Of a DNA stretch of 17,531 nucleotides, positions 8,021-13,881 are shown piece after piece. Position numbers and translations under genes: made by a program. Source of the stretch: an uncultured Candidatus Saccharibacteria bacterium (GTDB lineage Bacteria; Patescibacteriota; Saccharimonadia; Saccharimonadales; Saccharimonadaceae); NCBI GenBank assembly GCA_938018005.1, contig CALIJG010000027.1, positions 1 to 17,531 on the forward strand. The letters run 5' to 3'. Position 1 is the stretch's first letter, and each line of letters opens with the position of its first letter. The notes beneath the pieces were generated by a model. It was not told the origin of the DNA and ran no database searches. It worked only from the letters and a program-made list of their open reading frames with translations.

Positions 8021-8470
8021 CTTGGGTATTTGTGTTTGTCAAAGCTTACTTCTACGTTAGCACAAGCGGTATGGTAAGTCAATCAGTTTGGGCTCTCGGC
8101 CGCAAAACTTCGGCAGCGCTTGCATCATCTCACGACAGCGCTATACATCGCATCAATATACAAGCATGGGCGTTATCGTCATCGTGCGAACTATCACAAA
8201 ACATTGCCTCGCCACCCTCTTTCTCACCCACGCGAACATTGGCGGCTTGCCCATCTCTCGCACCTCTGTACTTTCGGGAGTTGTGCACAGGCATTTTTGT
8301 TGTATATATTGCAATAATTTTTTGTTCGTTTTTGGCTCTGTACTGTATGTGACCTCTGTTATATTCCATTACTTGTGTTGTGTTTATAACACAAGTTTTG
8401 GGCGATGTGCGGTCGGTCTGCGCATATGTTCGATGTGGTATTTTTTACGCAAAAATATTGCCAAAAATCG
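8021..8470. other. Stretch without a recognisable gene
   Basis: No reading frame here has an SD plus protein-like composition; those of 65-130 codons on both strands overlap each other and lack known motifs. The only strong structure is the hairpin ACTTGTGTT/AACACAAGT (8371-8396, 9-bp stem) followed by TTTT on the plus strand. On the minus strand TTGACT, 17 bp and TGC-TAACGT around 8050-8080 is a weak promoter pointing left. It could be decayed sequence or house another RNA. Confidence 0.5.
8371..8399 (+). terminator. Hairpin with short T-tract, possible terminator
   Basis: A perfect 9-bp stem ACTTGTGTT/AACACAAGT with an 8-base loop is followed by TTTT on the plus strand. The T-tract is short. 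What it would terminate is unclear, since no gene is recognised just upstream. Confidence 0.4.
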
Positions 8471-8499
8471 TTGACACAAGCAGTTTTCTCCCATATCAT
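8471..8499 (+). promoter_or_regulatory. Strong promoter of a small RNA
   Basis: TTGACA (8471-8476), an exactly 17-bp spacer and TATCAT (8494-8499) form a near-consensus promoter. It points at the small RNA candidate that ends at the terminator near 8604; transcription should start around 8506. Confidence 0.7.
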
Positions 8500-8505
8500 A
8501 AGGGT

Positions 8506-8604
8506 AGCTTCTGAATAAAAAAATTATGCAGAGGCCAAAAATAAACAAACATACGAAAACTCCACATCCAAAAACAACCACTACTCGCAGGTGGTTGTTT
8601 TTTT
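8506..8604 (+). ncRNA. Candidate small RNA, about 100 nt, with own promoter and terminator
   Basis: A near-consensus promoter and a perfect intrinsic terminator lie about 100 bases apart with no convincing gene between them. The middle is A-rich and mostly unpaired (8513-8573), and the 3' end is the 8-bp terminator hairpin plus seven T. This layout resembles a trans-acting small RNA, though no Hfq or other chaperone is known from the window. A 27-codon frame, ATG 8526 to TGA 8607, begins MQRPKINKHTK but has no SD and runs through the terminator, so I treat it as chance. Targets are unknown. Confidence 0.5.
8570..8604. terminator. Bidirectional intrinsic terminator
   Basis: ACAACCAC (8574-8581) pairs with GTGGTTGT (8591-8598) over a 9-base loop. 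Seven T follow on the plus strand and, by symmetry of the flanking A-run, five T on the minus strand. It ends the small RNA from the left and would catch read-through of tmRNA from the right. Confidence 0.85.
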
Positions 8605-8737
8605 GGTGAAAAGGGTTTGACTAGTAAGTGGCTAGTGCGATACTTCGCAGCAGTGTTTGTGATTTGTACGTATGTAGCTCACTAGGTTTTTGCGCAATAA
8701 AAAATCGCCCACGCTTGGTGAACAATCATCTTCTACG

Positions 8738-9135
8738 TGGTGGAGCTGCCGGGTACTGCCCCCGGGTCCGCTTGGTGCCCTCGTATTCGTCTACGAACGT
8801 AGGTTTGTTTATGTGTTTGACAACGCGAGGCCGATCAGAAACAAACCAAAAATACAGCCTATCGTTGCGCGGTATATGTCCTCTCCTCGTGCCGCTGCCA
8901 CCAGGAGAGCAAGCAACATAGCTATGACACTACAAGGTGCCCTGTTGCCATGCACCTCATAGCGATCGCCAGACTAAGCGGCGAGTGCAGCCGCGGTATT
9001 GGGAGCGAAGATCTCCTCAACACTGCGGAGTGCTGCTGCAACTTTATTTTTTGCAGTTATATCTATGCGTGTCGTGCATATCCGATTCGCAGAATACAAT
9101 GACAAAGTCCAAACGTCGAACGCTATATCAGCCCC
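8738..9135 (-). ncRNA. ssrA: Transfer-messenger RNA (tmRNA)
   Basis: Ribosome-rescue RNA acting with SmpB. The 5' end GGGGCTGAT (from 9135) pairs as GGGGCTG/CAGCTCC with the 3' end, which finishes ACCA at 8738; the G3-U70 alanine identity pair and an encoded CCA are present. The conserved TTCGACG of the D-like region follows the 5' end. Helix P2 is supported by GTATTC/GAATAC (9097-9092 with 8788-8783) and TTTGG/CCAAG. A pseudoknot stem GGTTTGTTT/AAACAAACC (8847-8839 with 8810-8802) lies near the 3' end. The message part encodes a tag at 9054-8974 that ends ALAA and TAG. About 398 nt. Oddities: a 26-residue tag and a T-loop GGCAGTA instead of TTCRANY. The orientation is one-piece, not permuted. 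Confidence 0.95.
8974..9054 (-). CDS. tmRNA proteolysis-tag reading frame
   Basis: The resume codon GCA (9054-9052) follows ATAACT, the usual context just upstream of tmRNA resume codons. The frame codes 26 residues beginning AKNKVAAALR and ending TAAALAA before TAG (8976-8974). The C-terminal ALAA is the standard degron read by ClpXP-type proteases. Most known tags are about 8-20 residues, so this one is long. An internal VAAAL at residues 5-9 resembles a degron terminus, as if the tag had been extended. It is translated only by ribosomes switching onto tmRNA, so there is no start codon or SD. Confidence 0.88.
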   Translation of the reverse strand, partial: AKNKVAAALRSVEEIFAPNTAAALAA

Positions 9136-9147
9136 ACGTCTGCATAT

Positions 9148-9156
9148 ATTATAGCA
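9148..9156 (-). promoter_or_regulatory. ssrA promoter (extended -10)
   Basis: The minus strand reads TGCTATAAT, an extended -10 with perfect hexamer (9153-9148), 12 bases before the mature tmRNA 5' end. RNase P would trim the short leader. No good -35 is present, which an extended -10 can tolerate. The same nine bases stand before rnpB. Confidence 0.75.
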
Positions 9157-9387
9157 CGGTTTTGCTCATGTATAACCTCCCGTAGCTTGGATCTTGCAAC
9201 TATGAGCAACTTGAGGTTGGCTTTCTTGGAGAGGCCCTCGGGCTCGTTTCTCGTAACACCAAAGCATTTTATCTCCATTGCAGCGCTCTTTTCTATCTCT
9301 ATATGCAGCATCGTATTCTCATAGATTCGTGGGCTCATACCAAAACAATTTGCACAGACCCCACCAATATGCTTAACTATAGACAGC
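9157..9387. other. Spacer between ssrA and comM, no firm gene
   Basis: A minus frame from ATG 9389 (88 codons, ending at 9123) crosses this spacer, runs over the ssrA promoter and ends inside tmRNA. Its C-terminal half (for example LKLLIVARSKLREVIHEQNR) looks somewhat protein-like, but ATA is its main isoleucine codon, unlike the neighbouring genes, and there is no SD. I see no motif and do not call it a gene. Confidence 0.4.
9350..9379 (+). promoter_or_regulatory. Possible comM promoter (leaderless)
   Basis: TTGCAC (9350-9355), an 18-bp spacer and TAACTA (9374-9379) stand eight bases before the comM ATG. Both hexamers are imperfect, but no SD exists and the spacing matches the other leaderless candidates in this window. 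Confidence 0.35.
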
Positions 9388-10923
9388 ATGAACAAAGTCG
9401 CAAAAATCAGGTCGGTTGCGCCCGTAGGGTTCGCTGGCCATATGATTGACGTCGAGAGCGACATGACGAAGGGCCTGCCCGCCCTGCAGATCGTTGGCCT
9501 GGGCAACAAAGCCATCGACGAAGCGCGCGAACGAGTGCGCAGCGCCATCACCAACTCCCTGCTGGAATATCCAGCTCAGCGCATCACCATCAACCTCGCA
9601 CCAGCCGAGCTACCCAAGGATGGCACACACTACGACTTGCCGATTGCCCTTGCCCTCCTCACCAGCAGTGGCCAGCTCCGGCCCGAGCAAGTGGCTGGGG
9701 CAGTCTTTGCTGGTGAGCTGGCGCTTGACGGCACGCTCCGCTCGATCAAAGGTGCTATCACCATTGCCGAAGCGGCTCGTGATAATAATTACAACACTGT
9801 CTATTTGCCCACAGAAAATCTCACCCAAGCTTCCCTCGTATCAGGGGTGACGCTCTATGGTGTACCAGATCTTACAACACTCTTTCTCCATCTCAAGGGC
9901 GAAAAACTGCTACCAATCTACCAGCCACCACTCACTGATGATAAACCAACAACAGCCGCGCCATCGCCCCTGCTTGATGATATCTACGGCCAGGCCCAAG
10001 CCAAGCGCGCCCTCACCATCGCCGCAGCGGGCCACCACAACATCCTCTTCACTGGGCCACCCGGCACCGGCAAGTCGATGCTTGCCAAGACGCTGCCCAG
10101 CCTCTTGCCGCCCCTGACTCCAGATGAGCAACTGGCCGTAACGAAGCTGCACAGCCTGGCTGGTCTCTCACTCGACCAAAGCGTCCAAGCCCGACCATTT
10201 CGAGCACCGCACCACACAGCAAGCCGCGCATCGCTGATTGGCGGTGGGTCGGTGCCGCAGCCTGGCGAGGTGAGCTTGGCCCACCTGGGCGTGCTCTTCC
10301 TTGATGAACTGCCCGAATATCCACGCACGACGCTTGAGGTATTGCGCCAGCCACTCGAGGACACGACAGTGACGGTCACCCGAGCACGAGGGCGTGCCAC
10401 CTACCCGGCCGATTTTATGCTGGTGGCCACCATGAACCCCTGCCCCTGTGGCTATTATGGCGACCCAACGCACGCCTGCACCTGCAGCAGCACACAGATC
10501 ATCGCCTACCAGAAGCGCCTGTCGGGGCCACTGATGGATCGGATTGATATGATCATCCCTGTCAATCGTATCCCCACCGAGCAACTGCTCTCACACCGCG
10601 CCACCACCGATCACGAGCAGCGCCGTGCGATAGCCGCCATCTCCACTGCCATCCGCGCCCAAGCCACCCGCTATGGTGGCAGTGCTATGCGCAATAGCCG
10701 CCTCAGTTCAGCCCAGGTGCGGCGCTCTATCCCACTCTCATCAGAGGTCAAGCAGTTCCTCGATGCCGCCAGCACCAAGCTCGCTCTGAGCCCACGCGGT
10801 TACTTCAAGGTCATCAAGGTAGCCCAGACCATTGCCGATCTTGACGAAGCACCGCACATCACCATTGCTCACATCTCCGAGGCGTTGCAATATCGACAAC
10901 CAGCGCCGGTCAAAGCGTTGTAA
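9388..10923 (+). CDS. comM: YifB/ComM-family AAA+ ATPase (Mg-chelatase-like)
   Basis: 511 residues, full length for the family. The N-terminal ChlI-type Lon-protease-like fold spans about 20-165, with SRAVGL-equivalent QIVGLGNKAIDEARERVRSA and the motif NLAPAELPKDG. The AAA+ core has Walker A GPPGTGKS (223-230), Walker B GVLFLDE (301-307) and arginine-finger region SGPLMDRID (379-387). A Cys cluster NPCPCGYYGD...CTC (350-366) is typical of the family. The C-terminal domain closes the protein. ComM homologues are hexameric helicases that promote branch migration of incoming single-stranded DNA during natural transformation; that role here is inferred from family. No SD precedes the ATG; TTGCAC, 18 bp and TAACTA end eight bases before it, suggesting a leaderless message. 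It is a single gene, not in an operon. Confidence 0.93.
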   Translation: MNKVAKIRSVAPVGFAGHMIDVESDMTKGLPALQIVGLGNKAIDEARERVRSAITNSLLEYPAQRITINLAPAELPKDGTHYDLPIALALLTSSGQLRPEQVAGAVFAGELALDGTLRSIKGAITIAEAARDNNYNTVYLPTENLTQASLVSGVTLYGVPDLTTLFLHLKGEKLLPIYQPPLTDDKPTTAAPSPLLDDIYGQAQAKRALTIAAAGHHNILFTGPPGTGKSMLAKTLPSLLPPLTPDEQLAVTKLHSLAGLSLDQSVQARPFRAPHHTASRASLIGGGSVPQPGEVSLAHLGVLFLDELPEYPRTTLEVLRQPLEDTTVTVTRARGRATYPADFMLVATMNPCPCGYYGDPTHACTCSSTQIIAYQKRLSGPLMDRIDMIIPVNRIPTEQLLSHRATTDHEQRRAIAAISTAIRAQATRYGGSAMRNSRLSSAQVRRSIPLSSEVKQFLDAASTKLALSPRGYFKVIKVAQTIADLDEAPHITIAHISEALQYRQPAPVKAL

Positions 10924-11012
10924 AAATACCGTCGTGTATTTTACATCGTGTTCTACCTCTGTATTTTCTATACATTAGCGAGAGCTTGGCAATTAAGTGA
11001 AATTAACAACAT

Positions 11013-11042
11013 TTGACAAACTCCTCACTAGCCAACCATACT
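11013..11042 (+). promoter_or_regulatory. Promoter of the deoxyribosyltransferase-like gene (leaderless)
   Basis: TTGACA (11013-11018), an 18-bp spacer and CATACT (11037-11042) stand six bases before ATG 11049. The TTG that automated calling would take as start codon is actually the first half of the -35 box. Confidence 0.6.
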
Positions 11043-11048
11043 AGAGCC

Positions 11049-11582
11049 ATGCAAGCAAACTACTCCGACCAACCCCTCCACCACCCTACTCCAGGCCAGT
11101 CAGCGATCTTCCTCGCTGGCCCCACACCACGCTTCGATGAAGCGTCGCAGCAGCTTATCTCTGCGTCGTGGCGGCCCGAGGCGGTGCGAATATTTGCAAC
11201 ACTAGGCTACGACGGGATCGTCTATGCACCAGAGAATCACGATGCCTCGCCCCAGCGCGAGCTCGACCTTCTCAAACAAGCACGCTGGGAGTGGGAAGCG
11301 CTTGACGCAGCAACGGTGGTACTCTTCTGGGTGCCACGCGTAATCGACCGGTCGCTACCCACACTAGGCATGCCCGCCTTTACTACCAATGTAGAATTTG
11401 GCCTTCATATCGGCAAGAACCCAGCCAAGGTCGTCTACGGCCATCCAGAGAGCGCACCCAAGACGCGCTACCTTGACGCGCTCTACACCGAGCACACTGG
11501 GCGGCAGCCAGGCACAACACTCGAAGAGACAATCACGCAGGCAATTACCTGTGCCAAGGCACTGCAAGCGCAGGACAATTAG
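11049..11582 (+). CDS. Nucleoside 2-deoxyribosyltransferase-like protein
   Basis: 177 residues from ATG 11049. The family hallmarks are the early strand AIFLAGPTPR (19-28), an LDAATVVLFWVPR strand-loop (85-97) and TNVEFGLHIGKNPAKVVYG (113-131), in which Glu116 sits where the nucleophilic glutamate of deoxyribosyltransferase-type enzymes is expected. This matches the Nuc_deoxyri_tr2 group. Such proteins cleave or transfer the N-glycosidic bond of deoxynucleosides in salvage, or hydrolyse modified nucleotides; the exact substrate cannot be read here. An in-frame TTG at 11013 would add 12 residues but lies in a -35 box, so I reject it. The gene stands alone between comM and infC and has no SD. 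Confidence 0.75.
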   Translation: MQANYSDQPLHHPTPGQSAIFLAGPTPRFDEASQQLISASWRPEAVRIFATLGYDGIVYAPENHDASPQRELDLLKQARWEWEALDAATVVLFWVPRVIDRSLPTLGMPAFTTNVEFGLHIGKNPAKVVYGHPESAPKTRYLDALYTEHTGRQPGTTLEETITQAITCAKALQAQDN

Positions 11583-11772
11583 CCGCTCATCTCTATATCT
11601 CACGTATCGTTTTCCGCATTCACCCTCTCTACATTCCCCCCTCCGGTGGAGCATGGAGCTCCTTATTAGTAATCTCGCGAAGATAAGGAGCCCTCATGCT
11701 CATAGCACCCCACTCATAGCGTCTCCCAACGAGCAATCACCGCAAAAAATCACCAAACCACGGCATATTTAT
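11583..11772 (+). other. Spacer before infC with a long imperfect hairpin
   Basis: No gene is seen. From 11645 to 11709 a hairpin of about 20 bp forms: GGTG, GAGCATG and GCTCCTTAT on the left pair with ATAAGGAGC, CATGCTC and CACC on the right, around a 16-base loop. No T-run follows on either strand, so it is not a typical terminator. It could be a leader fold for infC if transcription begins upstream of it. Confidence 0.5.
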
Positions 11773-11801
11773 TTGCCTTTTGCGGCGACATCTGGTAAAC
11801 T
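11773..11801 (+). promoter_or_regulatory. infC-rpmI-rplT promoter
   Basis: TTGCCT (11773-11778), a 17-bp spacer and TAAACT (11796-11801), four of six matches in each box, would start transcription near 11808 and give a leader of about 38 bases. Confidence 0.45.
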
Positions 11802-11845
11802 TTTGGGGAGTCAATTCGTTTTAAGCTCAAGCAAAGGAGAGCACA

Positions 11846-12352
11846 ATCAAATCAACCACCCGCATCAACGAAGCCATCCGTGCACGAGAGGTGCGCGTCA
11901 TTGGCGAAAGCGGCGAACAACTTGGCATCATGAGCCGGCAAGCAGCCCTAGACAAGGCGCGGCAAGCTGGCGTGGACTTGGTGGAGTTTTCGCCCAATGC
12001 TAACCCACCCGTTGTGAAGATCATCGATTGGGGCAAATATCAGTACCAAAAGATGAAGGAGCAGCAGCGCAATAGGCGAAGCAACAAAGCCAATGAGCTC
12101 AAGCAGATGCGTTTTGGCCTAAAGATTGGCGCTAATGATCTTGAAATCAAGCTACGCAAGATTCGCAAATTCCTGGCTGAGGGGCACAAGGTCAAGGTTT
12201 TGATCTTCTTCCGCGGCCGCGAGATGGCGCATCGTGAGCTTGGCTATAATTTAATTAGCCAGGTTGTCTCCGCCCTTGAGGACGAAGCGATTGTCGAGCA
12301 AAAACCACTGATGGCTGGGCGCAACCTCAGCATCGTAATAAGGAGTAAGTAA
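11846..12352 (+). CDS. infC: Translation initiation factor IF-3, AUC start codon
   Basis: 168 residues from ATC 11846. IF-3 binds the 30S subunit and proofreads the start codon and initiator tRNA. The conserved N-terminus RINEAIRAREVRVIG is in frame only if translation starts at ATC: between the in-frame TAA (11822) and GTG 11891 there is no ATG, GTG or TTG. AAAGGAG (11833-11839) lies six bases before the ATC. The N-domain covers about 1-68, a basic linker about 70-88, and the C-domain (KQMRFG...FFRGREM) to the end. Rare start codons on infC are known (AUU in E. coli) and allow IF-3 to repress its own translation. The stop TAA overlaps the rpmI ATG by one base. A GTG start at 11891 would remove 15 conserved residues. 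Confidence 0.95.
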   Translation: MKSTTRINEAIRAREVRVIGESGEQLGIMSRQAALDKARQAGVDLVEFSPNANPPVVKIIDWGKYQYQKMKEQQRNRRSNKANELKQMRFGLKIGANDLEIKLRKIRKFLAEGHKVKVLIFFRGREMAHRELGYNLISQVVSALEDEAIVEQKPLMAGRNLSIVIRSK

Positions 12353-12546
12353 TGCCAAAACTCAAGACCCACAAGGGCACTGCTAAGCGCATTAAGCTAA
12401 CCAGTACCGGCAAACTGACCCGTCGGCGTGCCTTCGGGAACCACATGCTCTCCAAGAAGAGCAAGTCGCGCAAGCGCAATATCAACACCCCTGCTACCAT
12501 CACTGGTGGTATGGCCAAAAATGCTAAACGAGCCTTAGGAGTCTAA
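12352..12546 (+). CDS. rpmI: 50S ribosomal protein L35
   Basis: 64 residues, highly basic, with the family pattern MPKLKTHKGTAKR at the start and LSKKSKSRKR in the middle. It is a structural protein of the large subunit. The ATG shares its first base with infC's stop (TAATG) and has AAGGAG six bases upstream inside infC, so translation is coupled. It is the middle gene of the classic infC-rpmI-rplT operon; length is normal. Confidence 0.96.
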   Translation: MPKLKTHKGTAKRIKLTSTGKLTRRRAFGNHMLSKKSKSRKRNINTPATITGGMAKNAKRALGV

Positions 12547-12549
12547 CAT

Positions 12550-12897
12550 ATGCGCGTCAAACGAGGAACAACCGCCCACGCTCGCCACGCCAAGATGCTG
12601 CGAGCTGCCAAAGGAATGCAACACAATCGCACCCGGAGCTTCCGCCTTGCCAAGCAGGGGGTAATCCGTGCCCTGCAATATGCCTACCGCGACCGTCGCA
12701 ATCGCAAGCGCGACCTGCGCCAGTTGTGGATCACTCGCATCAACGCTGCTGCTAGGCAAAATGGTACCACCTATGGCCGCCTGATCGCTGATATCAAGGC
12801 TGCTGGTGTGGCACTCGACCGCAAGGTCCTCGCCGAGCTAGCCGTCAACGAGCCACAGGCTTTTGCAGCTGTCGTGAAGCACGTCACTCGCAAGTAG
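12550..12897 (+). CDS. rplT: 50S ribosomal protein L20
   Basis: 115 residues, typical length, starting MRVKRGTTAHARHAK, with the conserved KGMQHNRTRSFRLAKQ and RDRRNRKRDLRQLWITRINAA. L20 is an early assembly protein binding 23S rRNA and, in several bacteria, represses its own operon by binding the leader or intergenic mRNA; no known L20 leader was recognised here. AGGAG lies eight bases before the ATG and three bases separate it from rpmI. A strong terminator follows at 12925. Confidence 0.97.
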   Translation: MRVKRGTTAHARHAKMLRAAKGMQHNRTRSFRLAKQGVIRALQYAYRDRRNRKRDLRQLWITRINAAARQNGTTYGRLIADIKAAGVALDRKVLAELAVNEPQAFAAVVKHVTRK

Positions 12898-12924
12898 TGT
12901 AGCAATTTATACGACGTTGTGAAT

Positions 12925-12957
12925 AATACACACCTCTGTAACAGAGGTGTGTATTTC
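12925..12957 (+). terminator. Intrinsic terminator of infC-rpmI-rplT
   Basis: ATACACACCTCTG and CAGAGGTGTGTAT form a perfect 13-bp stem with a 3-base loop, followed by TTTCTACTT. It begins 28 bases after the rplT stop. On the minus strand it could also back up the rnpB terminator. Confidence 0.9.
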
Positions 12958-13007
12958 TACTTGCCCAGCCGCTAGCCTCCAGTTATTTTCTTGTTCAGCG
13001 AGGAGGT

Positions 13008-13040
13008 TGTAGAAAATAACAAAGCTCCAAAGCTGGAGCT
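13008..13040 (-). terminator. Intrinsic terminator of rnpB
   Basis: On the minus strand AGCTCCA (13040-13034) and TGGAGCT (13029-13023) form a 7-bp stem with a GCTT loop, followed by TTGTTATTTTC. It lies just after the RNase P RNA 3' end. Confidence 0.8.
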
Positions 13041-13054
13041 AACACATCATACCA

Positions 13055-13423
13055 TAAAGCAGCCTATCGATAAGCCGGGTTCTGTCGTGGATGATCATCT
13101 ATCTAGTTTGCAAATTGCTCTGCAAATCGAGCGGTTAGCGATAGCCACAAGCGGATCACTCATCCGTGGCTATCTCCTTGCAGCCGACAGGGTTTACCTC
13201 CGCGGCATGTCACCATGCAGCGCTGTGAGCTCTTACCTCACTCCTTTCACCCTTACCCCGCTACTAGAGCGCTACTGCGCACGAGTATTGGTGTTGCGGA
13301 GCGGTATCGTTTCTGTGGCACTTTCCCTAGGGTTGCCCCCGGTCGCCGTTAGCGACTGTCGTATCCTGTGCTGCCCGGACTTTCCTCTTGCCAAGTAGCA
13401 AGCGATCATCTAATAGACTGCCT
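13055..13423 (-). ncRNA. rnpB: RNase P RNA, catalytic subunit (A-type)
   Basis: The ribozyme that matures tRNA 5' ends, and here probably tmRNA too. The minus strand shows GAGGAAAGTCCGGGC near the 5' end (P4 5' strand, CR-I), GGTAAGAGCTCACAG in the middle, and the 3' hallmark ACAGAACCCGGCTTATCG. P1 forms between GCAGTCTAT (13421-13413) and ATAGGCTGC (13067-13059). About 365 nt, normal. The extended -10 promoter lies just upstream and the terminator just downstream. Exact ends are uncertain by a few bases. Confidence 0.97.
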
Positions 13424-13427
13424 CCCT

Positions 13428-13436
13428 ATTATAGCA
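13428..13436 (-). promoter_or_regulatory. rnpB promoter (extended -10)
   Basis: The minus strand reads TGCTATAAT, ending five to seven bases before the P1 helix of RNase P RNA. No good -35 is seen. It is identical over nine bases to the ssrA promoter. Confidence 0.75.
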
Positions 13437-13477
13437 TAAGGGATTTATGACGAGTGAGCACAATACTCTCAACCATC

Positions 13478-13626
13478 AAAAATCCCAGACTCACCCCAGG
13501 CGCTTGATATTCCCCTGCATGATGCAAGGTGGGTTTCCTCATCCATACCCACGGGTATGGTGAATGTTGGAATCCCTATCATATGATGTTAGGAAAATCA
13601 TACACGCCCGATATTCGTCTGGGACA
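13478..13626 (-). ncRNA. Candidate 6S-like RNA
   Basis: A stand-alone RNA of about 148 nt with its own promoter and a closing helix that doubles as terminator. TCCCAGAC (13624-13617) pairs with GTCTGGGA (13490-13483), directly followed by TTTTT. A second closing helix is CGGGCG/CGCCTG (13610/13502). Inside are a 5'-side hairpin TATGAT/ATCATA, a 3'-side hairpin CCTTGCA/TGCAGGG and an apical hairpin CCATACCC/GGGTATGG (near 13560). A closing stem, a large bubble with a small 3'-side hairpin and a terminal stem is the 6S plan, where the RNA mimics an open promoter and sequesters RNA polymerase. No sequence-level match was possible by eye, and it lacks the SRP GGAA...GCAG loop. That an RNA is made is likelier than the 6S name. 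Confidence 0.5.
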
Positions 13627-13631
13627 CTCTT

Positions 13632-13661
13632 AGTATACCACAGAATGGTAAGCGGCGTCAC
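13632..13661 (-). promoter_or_regulatory. Promoter of the 6S-like RNA
   Basis: On the minus strand GTGACG (13661-13656), an 18-bp spacer and an extended -10 TGG-TATACT (13640-13632). The closing helix of the RNA begins seven to eight bases after the -10. Confidence 0.6.
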
Positions 13662-13881
13662 GTTTGCGGTATTGTGAGATCCTCATACCCTCTTCCTTAG
13701 TGCTAAACATGTCAATATCTGCTGAATATTAACCCCTTGTATTGATGTTTAATCTGCTAGTGCTCATAACAGACACTCACCTTTGTACGAGAGGTATCCT
13801 CATTCAATCTCCCACCAAGCTAGCCTACAATCTAAACCCTGTACCAGGCCAGATAAAAGGCTCAATTCCTACTCCTATCTC
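13662..13881. other. Spacer with no recognised gene
   Basis: Between the 6S-like promoter and the metalloprotease stop I see no gene. A TTGACA on the minus strand (13712-13707) lacks a convincing -10. A weak hairpin CCTG/CAGG followed by GTTTAG near 13840 could end the metalloprotease message. Confidence 0.5.

Noticed and set aside
7689..8060. Plus-strand 123-codon frame with a hydrophobic end
   Set aside because: Low-quality composition, no SD, and it lies over a run of hairpins; the structured-RNA reading explains the sequence better.
8384..8581. Minus-strand 65-codon frame with a hydrophobic start
   Set aside because: Starts inside the terminator hairpin, no SD, opposite to a strong promoter.
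8628..9185. Plus-strand frames of 80-97 codons
   Set aside because: They are antisense to the tmRNA gene and have no SD.
9123..9389. Minus-strand 88-codon frame between comM and ssrA
   Set aside because: It has no SD, runs over the ssrA promoter and into tmRNA, and uses ATA as its main isoleucine codon, unlike the neighbouring genes. The C-terminal half looks somewhat protein-like, so it is noted but not called.
11013..11048. TTG start giving a 12-residue longer deoxyribosyltransferase
   Set aside because: The TTG is part of a consensus TTGACA -35 box with a -10 at the right distance; no SD supports it.
12991..13398. Plus-strand 135-codon frame
   Set aside because: It is antisense to RNase P RNA.
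13783..13810. GTACGAGAGG-like string resembling the 23S rRNA sarcin-side region
   Set aside because: The match is about ten bases and the surroundings do not follow 23S rRNA, so chance similarity.
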